Part shown: piece after piece, positions 1-6,003 of the stretch | Position numbering within the stretch: the stretch's first letter is position 1 | Layout: each line of letters opens with the position of its first letter | Origin: JBBTIS01 sp038059855 | Lineage (GTDB): Bacteria; Elusimicrobiota; Elusimicrobia; JACQPE01 | Assembly: GCA_964357255.1 (NCBI GenBank) | Contig: CAYHKQ010000090.1 | Coordinates: 1 to 6,705, forward strand | Direction: 5' to 3' | DNA: 6,705 nucleotides | Position numbers and translations under genes: made by a program | The notes under the pieces: generated by a model | Databases searched by the model: none | What the model saw: the letters and a program-made list of their open reading frames with translations, nothing else | Told to the model about the DNA's origin: nothing

Positions 1-54
1 GTTAGCGCCAAAAAATTCACCAGGCATTTTAACATCTTGCGGGTGTCGGTATAA
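1..54 (+). CDS. Possible 3' end of an upstream gene (partial)
   Basis: Frame 1 is open from the window edge for 17 codons (VSAKKFTRHFNILRVSV) and stops at TAA 52-54. The stop lies just before the HAD phosphatase gene, as expected for the tail of a preceding gene in the same direction. The piece is too short to assign a family, and the HAD frame is also open back to the window edge, so the assignment is tentative. If it is real, the two genes are separated by only 7 bases and are probably co-transcribed. Confidence 0.3.
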   Translation, partial: VSAKKFTRHFNILRVSV

Positions 55-55
55 T
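27..55 (+). promoter_or_regulatory. Possible sigma70-like promoter with perfect -10 (TATAAT)
   Basis: TATAAT at 50-55 is a perfect -10 hexamer. The matching -35 region (TTTTAA 27-32, 17-base spacer) agrees with TTGACA at only three positions. Transcription from it would begin around base 62, on the GTG proposed as the HAD gene start, and would give a leaderless message. A chance match inside coding sequence is a real alternative. Confidence 0.22.
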
Positions 56-61
56 GAAAGA

Positions 62-1078
62 GTGTCGCGCACATCGTTGGTCCGTTTTGGATTGACCGCT
101 TCATCCCATGCCCGTGGGCCGGCGCTTTTGCGTGGGGCTTGGACCCAGGAGAATTACGCCCAGCTTCTTAAATTTTTTGAGCGCGCGGACGCGATTCGCG
201 GCCGCAAGGCCGCGGTTTTTGATTTCGACAACACCTCAATTTTTAATGATATCGGGGACGCCTCGTTTTATTATCTGGTGGATGAGGCGCTTCTGGATTT
301 CCCCAAGATTTTATCGTCCCCCGGGCTTTGGGAGGCTTTTTCCTCGATCGGCGTCAACCCCGCGCGCTCATCGGTTGAAGAATTTTGGCGCCAAAGACGG
401 CAAGAGCCGAAAAAGCCGCCGCAAGGCCTTCGCGCCTGGGGTTTTTACCGCAAAGCCTTATATCAGGCTTACGATGAGCTTTGCCGCTTAAAAGGAAAAG
501 AGGTCTCTTACCGATGGGTCATTGAGATCATGGCGGGCAAATCGCCCAAAGAAGTCCGCCACATATCCCGCCGCGCCTTGGATCGGGAATTGGCCCGTCC
601 CTTGGGGCAGGGGGCCGTGGGCGCCGGAGCCGAGGATTCATCGCCGGCGATGATTGCCGTGGGCATACGGCCTTACGCGGAGATAAAAAATTTAATGGAG
701 GTTTTAAAGAAGAAGGATTTTGAGGTTTGGATTGTCTCGGCCTCGAGCCGCTATCTCGTCGAGCCCGCGGCCAAGCGCCTTTTTAATCTGCCGCCCTCGC
801 GAGTCATCGGGGCGCGTTCTAAAATCGAAGCCGGACGCTTGGCCGCGGAGGTGGAGTTTTTTACCTATGGCCAAGGCAAGGTTCAAGCCATCAAAGAGAT
901 CGTCGGTGCGCAGCCTTTATTGGCGGCCGGCGACAGCGACGGTGATTTGGAGATGTTGGATTACTCTGAAGATTTGCGCATCGTTATTGACAGGAAAAAG
1001 AAAATTTCCCTTCACGCTATCGAGGAGAAGGCCAGGGGCAATTCTTGGCTAATCCAACCGAAATTTATCCAGCCTTAA
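62..1078 (+). CDS. HAD-superfamily phosphatase, phosphoserine/phosphorylcholine phosphatase-like
   Basis: This 338-residue protein is predicted to be a Mg-dependent phosphomonoesterase of HAD subfamily IB. All four HAD motifs are visible. Motif I is DFDNT (nucleophile D54, acid D56), motif II is S226 in VSAS, motif III is probably K273, and motif IV is GDSDGD (D291, D295). A mostly helical cap of about 140 residues (60-200) lies between motifs I and II. The W-x-x-E-N segment before motif I and the GIRPY...VWIVSAS...VEPAAKRL stretch resemble PchP-like phosphatases, many of which are exported. No signal peptide is seen here. The start is uncertain: GTG at 62 has only a weak purine-rich stretch before it (GAAAGA), the frame is open to the window edge, and about 25 residues before W27 look unconserved. 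The substrate cannot be told from sequence. The gene converges on the WG-repeat gene. Confidence 0.85.
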   Translation: MSRTSLVRFGLTASSHARGPALLRGAWTQENYAQLLKFFERADAIRGRKAAVFDFDNTSIFNDIGDASFYYLVDEALLDFPKILSSPGLWEAFSSIGVNPARSSVEEFWRQRRQEPKKPPQGLRAWGFYRKALYQAYDELCRLKGKEVSYRWVIEIMAGKSPKEVRHISRRALDRELARPLGQGAVGAGAEDSSPAMIAVGIRPYAEIKNLMEVLKKKDFEVWIVSASSRYLVEPAAKRLFNLPPSRVIGARSKIEAGRLAAEVEFFTYGQGKVQAIKEIVGAQPLLAAGDSDGDLEMLDYSEDLRIVIDRKKKISLHAIEEKARGNSWLIQPKFIQP

Positions 1079-1152
1079 ACTTTGAAAATCAACGTAAAAC
1101 TTTAGACCTTCTGACATAGACCCTCAAGAATTTGTCCGCTTTTGCGCTTGTC

Positions 1153-1167
1153 CGCCCCCTGCGGGCG
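1153..1167. repeat. Short GC-rich inverted repeat (CGCCC/GGGCG)
   Basis: CGCCC at 1153-1157 pairs with GGGCG at 1163-1167 around a five-base loop (CCTGC). No T-run follows on either strand, so it is not a standard intrinsic terminator. Read on the - strand it contains CCCGCAGGG, which also occurs in the repeat near the start of nrdJ. That nine-base match could be chance. Confidence 0.35.
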
Positions 1168-1182
1168 TGTCACTCTGGTCGA

Positions 1183-1210
1183 GGTGTCAGCCTACCACCC
1201 CGACGACACC
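1183..1210. repeat. Inverted repeat GGTGTC/GACACC
   Basis: GGTGTC at 1183-1188 is the exact reverse complement of GACACC at 1205-1210, with a 16-base loop. Near-copies GTCAGCCT and GTCAGGCT overlap or flank the two arms, giving a mixed direct and inverted pattern. Possible readings are a small palindromic repeat element or structured 3' UTR. The stem is short. Confidence 0.35.
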
Positions 1211-1220
1211 GTCAGGCTAA

Positions 1221-1264
1221 AAGACGATTGCGGCCGTTGAAACCATACAAAGGTTAATCGTTTT
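1221..1264. terminator. Possible weak bidirectional terminator
   Basis: AAGACGATT at 1221-1229 can pair with AATCGTTTT at 1256-1264 (one G-T wobble). Inside, AACC 1241-1244 pairs with GGTT 1252-1255 around a seven-base loop and stacks on the outer stem, leaving an 11-base bulge on one side. The outer arms give a TTTT on the + strand and CTTTT on the - strand. The place is right for terminating two convergent genes, but the stem is AT-rich and bulged, so efficiency is doubtful. Confidence 0.35.
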
Positions 1265-1279
1265 CCTCGGGGAACTAAT

Positions 1280-1903
1280 TTAAGGGGTTTGCCCGGGACT
1301 TTTTATGATTTCGCCTTTTTTGTTGATAAATACCCACCGGCCGTCAAGCTTCACGCGCGCCTTGGCTTTTTTAAAGTCCCCGGCCTGCTCGTATTTCAAA
1401 TTGATGACTGTTTTGCCATTTTTATTTATGTATCCCCATGTGCAACCGGCAATGGAGCCGTGTTCCCCGTCGGATTCCTGTTTGTATCCGGCGCATACCG
1501 CCGATAATCCTTCGTGAAACGGCATGGCAAAATCAAACGAAGCTTCTATGACCGTTTTCCCGGTTTTGTCAAAAAAACCGAATTTACCGTTTTTAACGAA
1601 ACGCGCCAATCCCTCTTGAAAATAATCGGGGCCGTTGTCAAATACGAATGGCCTGATGATTACGTTTCCCTTAGCATCAATATAAGCCCATCCGGCGTCA
1701 TCAAGAACTGCCGCGATCGCCTGGGGTGAAAATTCATTAGCCAGGATAAATCGCGGATCGATCACCGTTTTTCCGCGCTCATCCCTATAGCCCCATCTCT
1801 GCTCTTTTTCAAAAGCAATGAGCTTTGCCTGAGCCTGGACGCACGCGGCGGCGACGCATATTAGCAGAAGAATTGAGAGGGGATAAAACCTGTCAAGTTT
1901 CAT
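1280..1903 (-). CDS. Exported WG-repeat protein
   Basis: This 207-residue protein begins with a typical Sec signal peptide: a charged start (MKLDR), a hydrophobic core (about 9-20) and a likely signal peptidase I site after AQA (24-26). A lipoprotein cut before C21 (AAAC) is possible but the lipobox is poor. The mature part is almost entirely WG-type beta repeats: WGYRDERGKTVIDPRF (from W37), WAYIDAKGNVIIRP (W72), a degenerate FGFFDKTGKTVIEASF (F108), WGYINKNGKTVI (W156) and WVFINKKGEII (W190). The fourth is preceded by a loop with two cysteines (C137, C154) that could form a disulfide outside the cytoplasm. WG repeats are common in exported proteins of unknown role, probably as binding scaffolds. 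No clear ribosome binding site precedes the ATG. The gene diverges from nrdR and seems unrelated to the nucleotide cluster. Confidence 0.88.
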   Translation of the reverse strand: MKLDRFYPLSILLLICVAAACVQAQAKLIAFEKEQRWGYRDERGKTVIDPRFILANEFSPQAIAAVLDDAGWAYIDAKGNVIIRPFVFDNGPDYFQEGLARFVKNGKFGFFDKTGKTVIEASFDFAMPFHEGLSAVCAGYKQESDGEHGSIAGCTWGYINKNGKTVINLKYEQAGDFKKAKARVKLDGRWVFINKKGEIIKSPGQTP

Positions 1904-1951
1904 AACCGCACTTTGGATAGTTTCTTATTTGCCGAGGACTTTGGCAAGTCG

Positions 1952-1980
1952 ATTTAAAATAGCGGGCTAAACCCTTGCAA
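1952..1980 (-). promoter_or_regulatory. Candidate promoter of the WG-repeat gene
   Basis: Read on the - strand, TTGCAA (1975-1980) is followed after 17 bases by TTAAAT (1952-1957). Each hexamer matches four of six consensus positions. The expected start lies near 1945, leaving a leader of about 40 bases before the ATG. Position and spacing are good, hexamers are average. Confidence 0.35.
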
Positions 1981-2083
1981 ACTTTTCGAGCAGAAACTAG
2001 TCTGGACATTAATTTTCAATGTAATAAATAGCACAAGATGGTAAAATCTGGGAGTAGGCGCATTGAGTTTACACTCCTGCGGT

Positions 2084-2099
2084 CTACTAGATATTGGGG
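2084..2099. promoter_or_regulatory. NrdR box 1 (upstream of the -35)
   Basis: The 16 bases CTACTAGATATTGGGG contain the core CTAGATATTG (2087-2096), which fits the known NrdR-box core CwAtATaTwG at nine of ten positions. The box ends two bases before the TTGACA -35. Its core differs from that of box 2 by one base. The pairing of two near-identical cores in front of nrdR itself makes a functional operator likely. Confidence 0.7.
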
Positions 2100-2100
2100 C

Positions 2101-2129
2101 TTGACAATTTCTAATTAGCCCTTTATACT
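2101..2129 (+). promoter_or_regulatory. Strong sigma70-type promoter of the nrdR operon
   Basis: A perfect -35 (TTGACA, 2101-2106) is followed after exactly 17 bases by TATACT (2124-2129), five of six matches to the -10 consensus. Transcription should begin near 2136, giving a leader of about 27 bases before the nrdR ATG. NrdR-box-like palindromes sit immediately upstream and downstream, as expected for a repressible promoter. It probably drives nrdR, nrdJ, dcd and the guaB3-like gene. Confidence 0.82.
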
Positions 2130-2136
2130 GATAGCA

Positions 2137-2152
2137 CGACTAGATATAGTGG
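2137..2152. promoter_or_regulatory. NrdR box 2 (at the transcription start)
   Basis: CGACTAGATATAGTGG holds the core CTAGATATAG (2140-2149), which matches the NrdR-box core CwAtATaTwG at nine of ten positions. The wider 14-base palindrome matches CACTATATATAGTG at 12 positions. It lies over the predicted transcription start and ends 10 bases before the nrdR ATG, so bound NrdR should block initiation. Confidence 0.75.
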
Positions 2153-2162
2153 TTAAATAAAG

Positions 2163-2717
2163 ATGAAGTGTCCATATTGTAGCGGCCCTGACAGCAAGGT
2201 AATTGATTCTCGCTCTGGGGATGACAACAAAGTCATACGCAGGCGCAGGGAATGTTTTGTTTGCAAGCGGCGTTTTTCAACCTACGAGCGCTTGGAGCCC
2301 TTGCCCTTGATGGTCGTTAAGTCTAATAGCACCCGCGAGCCTTTTGATTCAGCCAAGCTCCGGGCCGGACTTCTCAAGGCTTGCGAAAAGCGGCCGATCC
2401 CGATTGATACTATTGAAAAAATTGTGGCGGAAGTGGAATATGCGGTTTCTAATTATGTCATGGAGGTCCCGACTAAAATTATCGGGGAGATGGCTTTGGA
2501 GAAGCTTGAAAAGTTGGACCCTGTGAGCTATTTGCGGTTTGCCTCCGTCTATAAAGGATTTAATTCCGTGGACGATTTTATGGCTATGGCATCCATCTTG
2601 AAGACCAGGACCGATGATAAGACCTCGGAAAATGAAGATAAGGTCGTCCCCGGTAGAACGCTTCGGACGTTCGCGGGGGTTGGAAAAGATAATCCGACAG
2701 GGGACCAACCCGATTAA
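2163..2717 (+). CDS. nrdR: Transcriptional repressor NrdR
   Basis: NrdR is a zinc-finger/ATP-cone repressor that senses ATP and dATP and represses ribonucleotide reductase genes. The N-terminal zinc ribbon is intact (CPYC at 3-6, CFVC at 31-34), with a basic IRRRREC stretch between and the family signature RRFSTYER after it. The ATP-cone domain spans about 49-139 (EPFD at 59-62, then LLKACEKRPI). The usual K-x-D-G before the cone reads KSNS (53-56), a small deviation near the nucleotide-binding region. The protein has 184 residues, against about 150-160 for the family. The extra 30-40 residues (from about 147) are polar, look disordered, and are encoded partly by a strong hairpin. The ATG has only a weak AAAG before it. 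The gene leads the cluster, 26 bases before nrdJ, and carries two NrdR boxes, so it is probably autorepressed. Confidence 0.96.
   Translation: MKCPYCSGPDSKVIDSRSGDDNKVIRRRRECFVCKRRFSTYERLEPLPLMVVKSNSTREPFDSAKLRAGLLKACEKRPIPIDTIEKIVAEVEYAVSNYVMEVPTKIIGEMALEKLEKLDPVSYLRFASVYKGFNSVDDFMAMASILKTRTDDKTSENEDKVVPGRTLRTFAGVGKDNPTGDQPD
2648..2678 (+). repeat. Strong UUCG-capped hairpin in the 3' end of nrdR
   Basis: CCCCG 2648-2652 pairs with CGGGG 2674-2678, and GAACG 2656-2660 pairs with CGTTC 2668-2672. The apex is C(UUCG)G (2661-2666), an exceptionally stable tetraloop, with one bulged A. No T-run follows, so it is not a complete intrinsic terminator. It lies in the non-conserved tail of nrdR, about 65 bases before nrdJ. 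It could be an RNA-processing or stability element, a partial attenuator or an inserted palindromic repeat. Confidence 0.6.
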
Positions 2718-2727
2718 GTGGAATATG

Positions 2728-2735
2728 AAGGGAGG
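2728..2735 (+). promoter_or_regulatory. Ribosome binding site deciding the nrdJ start
   Basis: AAGGGAGG contains GGAGG (2731-2735), eight bases before ATG 2744. Later in-frame ATGs at 2834, 2855 and 2867 are closer to the conserved reductase sequence but have no comparable site. This favours the long form of NrdJ. Confidence 0.7.
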
Positions 2736-2743
2736 ACGGAAGA

Positions 2744-5413
2744 ATGGGTCAAATAGGAGTGGAAGCCGTCAATGGCGGTCCCGCAGGGCAGTCCTGCGCG
2801 AAGCCGCAGGGCAGTCTCGATGTTTCCGGGGCGATGAACAGGGGCGCGTCGGCCATGGCTGAGAAGATGCGCGCGAAACGCCGCGCGAGCGATGCTGGCG
2901 GCTTGGGTCTGACAGAAAATCAGGTCAAGGTTATCAAGGATAAGTATCTGCGAGACGCTCCTAGCGTCGAGGCGTGGTTAAGAGGCGTCGCGCGCAATAT
3001 CGCGCTCGGCGAGCTTTTGCATCATCCAAAACTCGAAGAGTGGGGGTGCCTGGAAGGCGTTTCCTGCCGCTTGGTTGAGACCGAGGCGCGCGGCAGAACT
3101 ACAAGAAGCTATTTTTTTCATCACGGGATTCACGCGATGGGAGACAGGGACAAGAATTTTGCCCGGTTAATCGCCAATCTTTACCGCGTGGCGCTTGAAG
3201 TTCCACAGGCCAAGGAGTTGGTCGAAACTTGGCAGGAGCGTTTTTACGGGCTGATGTCCTCGTTCCGTTACCTGCCCAATTCGCCTACTTTAATGAACGC
3301 GGGCCGTGAGTTGCAGCAACTTTGCGCCTGTTATGTTTTGCCCGTGGGCGATTCCATGGAACAGATTACCTATGCCCTTGGCGCTCAGGCTTTGATTCAA
3401 AAATCAGGCGGCGGCACAGGGTTTTCTTTTGGCCGGTTGCGCCCCGGCGGAGACATGGTCCGGTCCACCAAAGGAATCGCGAGCGGAGCTATTTCTTTTA
3501 TGCAGATGTTTGACAAGATGACGGACGTGGTCAAGCAGGGCGGAACCCGGCGTGGGGCCAATATGGGAATTTTGCCGTATTGGCATCCTGAGATTCGAGA
3601 ATTCATTACCATGAAAATCAAGCCCGGGGTCATGGAAAATTTTAATGTCTCCGTGGCCATTGACGCGAAATTTATCCAAGCCGTGCGCGAGGGCAAGGAT
3701 TATGATCTCATCAATCCGCGCTCCAAGGAGCCGGTGGGCAAGGCTAATGCCAGGGAAATTTTTGATCTACTCGTGGAGTGCGCCTGGAAAACCGGGGATC
3801 CCGGTCTCTTCGTGATTGATCGCACCAATGAATCAGCCTCTAATCCAGTGCCGAATAAGTATTACATCGAAAGCACCAACCCCTGTGGCGAAAAACCGCT
3901 TTTTCCTTGGGAGCCGTGCAATTTGGGGTCAATCAATCTGGCCAAATTCGTGCGTGGTCCCTTGGGCCGGGCTGAGGTGGATTGGGAGGCCCTGGCTGAA
4001 ACCGTGACGCTGGCCGTGCGGTTCATGGACAATGTGATTGACATTAACAACTATCCCTTGCCGGAAATCGAGGAAATGGCCAGGAATTTACGGCGTATCG
4101 GCCTAGGGGTTATGGGGTGGGCGGAAATGCTCGTGTGGCTTGGACTTCCTTATGATTCGGACGAGGCCGTAGACGAGGCAAAGGAACTCATGGGTTTTAT
4201 TAATGAAAAGGCGCTTGAAGCCAGCGAGACATTGGCCGAGTCACGGGGGCTTTATCCGTTATGGAAAGAGTCCGTGCATAATCCAGAATCCTCCTGTTAT
4301 CGAGGAAAGCCCAGTTATCCCCGCCATTGCGCGCGCACTACGATTGCGCCCACCGGCACCATTGCCATCGCCGCAGGGCTTCAGGGCAGCGGAATCGAGC
4401 CATTTTTTGCCATCGCCTACACGCGTTACAACGCCAAGGCCTTGGACGCGATTCGCAAGAAGGAGACCCCAGACCCCGGTGATGTTTTTGTCGAGATCAA
4501 TCCGTTATTCGCCCAGGTGGCCCGCGAGCACGACTACTTCGGCCTTTCCAAGGAAGATCTGGTCAAAAGAATTGACGCTAATCATAAGTCCGCGCGAGGC
4601 GTCCCGGAGATTCCTAAAGAAATTCAGGAGCTTTTTGCTTCTTCGCATGACGTGAACGTGGACTATCACGTGCGCATGCAGGCGGCCTTTCAAGAGTTCA
4701 CGGACGACGGTGTCTCCAAAACGATCAACATGTCCAATTCCGCCACGCTCGAGGATATCCGAAAGGCCTATCTCTTGGCTTATGACTCCGGTTGCAAAGG
4801 CGTTACTATTTATCGTGACGGTTGCAAGGCGGATCAGGTCTTAAACCTTAATCCTCTGGATTCCAAAAAGAAGGAGCCGCGCCAGTCGCCTTTCGGAACC
4901 GTCAGCGAGTACTATGAGGTTAAAACCGGCTACGGGACGCTTCACATTCATATTGACTACGACGAGGCCGGCCCTTACAGGGTTTTTACCAATCTTCCGC
5001 CCATGGGAACCGAGATCAGCGGGCTGACCTCTATTTTGGGAATTTTGCTGTCCAAGTATTTTGAGACCGGAGCCGATCCGGTGAGAATCTTGAAGCATTT
5101 GAATTCCGTCCGCGGCGACCGGCCTTTTGGATTTGGGGCGAGCCGTATTGACTCTATTCCGCACGCCGTGGCCGTGGCCTTAAAGGCGCATTTGAAAAAA
5201 ACCGGAAAATTGCCGGGGGGCAACGGCGGTTGCGCTGTGGTTGAAAAATCTAAAGCCATCCCTGCGTCCGGCGGGGACTCCGGAGAGGGACTGGAGCTTT
5301 GGGAAGTTTCCAAAGTCGCTTATTGCCAGAAGTGTTTTTCGCCGAATGTTTCCTATGAATCCGGTTGCAAGGGTCCGGTTTGCCACGAGTGTGGACATTC
5401 GGAGTGCGGGTAA
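2744..5413 (+). CDS. nrdJ: Class II (adenosylcobalamin-dependent) ribonucleotide reductase NrdJ
   Basis: This enzyme reduces ribonucleotides (probably diphosphates) to deoxyribonucleotides with a B12-generated thiyl radical. The active-site block TNPCGEKPL gives N379, C381 (thiyl radical) and E383, with redox-partner C392 in EPCNLGSINL. The other redox cysteine is C194 or C196 in LCACYVLP. Further family marks are SGGGTGFSFGRLRP (221-234), GGTRRGAN (266-273), PTGTI (536-540) and KGVTIYRDG (685-693). A TSCPD domain follows (about 715-820). The C-terminus is a six-cysteine tail (C861, C864, C875, C880, C883, C888) that should re-reduce the active site and/or bind zinc. Length (889) fits bacterial NrdJ with TSCPD. 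No ATP-cone is visible, so overall activity control by dATP is probably missing. The first 50 or so residues are low-complexity, alien to the family and contain a DNA palindrome. No in-frame break or intein is seen. Confidence 0.97.
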   Translation: MGQIGVEAVNGGPAGQSCAKPQGSLDVSGAMNRGASAMAEKMRAKRRASDAGGLGLTENQVKVIKDKYLRDAPSVEAWLRGVARNIALGELLHHPKLEEWGCLEGVSCRLVETEARGRTTRSYFFHHGIHAMGDRDKNFARLIANLYRVALEVPQAKELVETWQERFYGLMSSFRYLPNSPTLMNAGRELQQLCACYVLPVGDSMEQITYALGAQALIQKSGGGTGFSFGRLRPGGDMVRSTKGIASGAISFMQMFDKMTDVVKQGGTRRGANMGILPYWHPEIREFITMKIKPGVMENFNVSVAIDAKFIQAVREGKDYDLINPRSKEPVGKANAREIFDLLVECAWKTGDPGLFVIDRTNESASNPVPNKYYIESTNPCGEKPLFPWEPCNLGSINLAKFVRGPLGRAEVDWEALAETVTLAVRFMDNVIDINNYPLPEIEEMARNLRRIGLGVMGWAEMLVWLGLPYDSDEAVDEAKELMGFINEKALEASETLAESRGLYPLWKESVHNPESSCYRGKPSYPRHCARTTIAPTGTIAIAAGLQGSGIEPFFAIAYTRYNAKALDAIRKKETPDPGDVFVEINPLFAQVAREHDYFGLSKEDLVKRIDANHKSARGVPEIPKEIQELFASSHDVNVDYHVRMQAAFQEFTDDGVSKTINMSNSATLEDIRKAYLLAYDSGCKGVTIYRDGCKADQVLNLNPLDSKKKEPRQSPFGTVSEYYEVKTGYGTLHIHIDYDEAGPYRVFTNLPPMGTEISGLTSILGILLSKYFETGADPVRILKHLNSVRGDRPFGFGASRIDSIPHAVAVALKAHLKKTGKLPGGNGGCAVVEKSKAIPASGGDSGEGLELWEVSKVAYCQKCFSPNVSYESGCKGPVCHECGHSECG
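2781..2816 (+). repeat. Direct repeat with palindrome in the nrdJ N-terminal extension
   Basis: CCGCAGGGCAGTC occurs at 2781-2793 and again at 2804-2816 (period 23). CCTGCG at 2793-2798 can pair either with CGCAGG of the first copy (2782-2787, loop GCAGT) or with CGCAGG of the second copy (2805-2810, six-base loop), so two mutually exclusive hairpins are possible. The segment is translated in a part of NrdJ not shared with the family. It may be a small palindromic repeat element inserted in frame, or an mRNA structure near the start codon. Confidence 0.6.
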
Positions 5414-5433
5414 AATTTTTCAGGGTAAAATTT
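5408..5433 (+). repeat. Exact 11-base tandem repeat over the nrdJ stop codon
   Basis: GGGTAAAATTT occurs at 5408-5418 and 5423-5433 with a period of 15. Because 15 is a multiple of three, the second copy places another TAA (5426-5428) in frame with the first. The repeat fills most of the nrdJ-dcd gap. A local slippage duplication is the simplest explanation. Confidence 0.6.
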
Positions 5434-5446
5434 AGAGAGGTGAAGC

Positions 5447-6001
5447 ATGGTCAAATCTGATAAATGGATCCGTAAAATGGCGCTCGAATTTAAAATGATC
5501 GAGCCCTTTGAGGAAAACTCGGTCCATCACGGAAAAATTTCTTATGGGACATCGAGCTACGGCTATGACCTCAGAGTGGCCGGCGAGTTTTTGGTGTTTA
5601 CTAATCTTAACTCCGTGATCGTAGACCCTAAACAATTTAATGAGAAATCTTTTGTTTCACAAAAGAACGATCATTGCATAATTCCGCCTAATTCTTTTGC
5701 CTTGGCGCGCTCCGTGGAGTATTTTCGGATTCCCAGGAGCGTCCTTGGAATTTGCATCGGCAAAAGCACTTATGCCAGATGCGGCATCGTGGTCAATATT
5801 ACGCCCTTGGAGCCCGAGTGGGAGGGGCATTTGACCATCGAGATTTCCAACACAACGCCGCTACCGGCCAAAATTTATGCCAACGAAGGCATTGCCCAAC
5901 TCGTGTTCCTGGAGTCCGACGAGGTCTGTTCCGTTTCTTATGCGGACAGAAAGGGCAAATACCAGGCCCAGAAGGGCGTGGTGTTGCCCAGGATTTCCTA
6001 G
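5447..6001 (+). CDS. dcd: dCTP deaminase
   Basis: Dcd converts dCTP to dUTP and ammonia, feeding dUTPase and thymidylate synthase. The 184-residue protein reads as the proteobacterial-type enzyme almost throughout: SDKWIRKMA at the start, YGTSSYGYDLRVAGEF (33-48), IIPPNSFALARSVEYFRIP (78-96) and GKSTYARCGIVVN (105-117). S107 and R111 in GKSTYAR and E132 in TIEISN correspond to the catalytic residues of E. coli Dcd (S111, R115, E138). SYADRKGKYQAQKGVVLP (164-181) is the typical C-terminus. Length is within a few residues of the family. A good ribosome binding site (AGAGG 5436-5440) precedes the ATG. It lies 33 bases after nrdJ and 2 bases before the next gene, so it is part of the nrd cluster. 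I see no sign that it also acts as a dUTPase, though sequence alone cannot exclude it. Confidence 0.96.
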   Translation: MVKSDKWIRKMALEFKMIEPFEENSVHHGKISYGTSSYGYDLRVAGEFLVFTNLNSVIVDPKQFNEKSFVSQKNDHCIIPPNSFALARSVEYFRIPRSVLGICIGKSTYARCGIVVNITPLEPEWEGHLTIEISNTTPLPAKIYANEGIAQLVFLESDEVCSVSYADRKGKYQAQKGVVLPRIS

Positions 6002-6003
6002 CT

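Larger units (their letters stand above)
1079..1279. other. Intergenic region between convergent genes, rich in inverted repeats
   Basis: I find no credible gene, tRNA or recognisable RNA family in these 201 bases. The first 60 bases are AT-rich and carry AAACTTT twice (1077-1083 and 1097-1103). The middle is GC-rich, with two small inverted repeats, and the end holds a possible bidirectional terminator. Both flanking genes end into this gap, so terminator or repeat content is expected. Confidence 0.6.

Noticed and set aside
54..95. ATG overlapping the upstream stop (TAATG) and opening a 13-codon frame
   Set aside because: It ends at TGA 93-95, has no ribosome binding site and encodes no recognisable leader. 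The overlap looks accidental.
1230..1260. Integron attC-like site in the convergent intergenic region
   Set aside because: GTTGAAAC near 1236 does not fit the core-site pattern GTTRRRY, and no partner core or integrase is present.
2006..2022. Inverted repeat ACATT/AATGT upstream of the nrdR promoter
   Set aside because: A five-base AT-rich stem is expected by chance in such sequence. It does not resemble the NrdR-box core and lies far from the promoter.
1904..2162. Cobalamin riboswitch before the B12-dependent reductase operon
   Set aside because: I find no B12-box-like segment or multi-stem leader. The predicted leader is only about 27 bases and the control elements seen are NrdR boxes.
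2349..2708. Long reverse-strand open frame inside nrdR, and similar frames inside nrdJ and the HAD gene
   Set aside because: The sense frames encode clear conserved families. The antisense and shifted frames carry no recognisable motifs and are by-products of codon bias.
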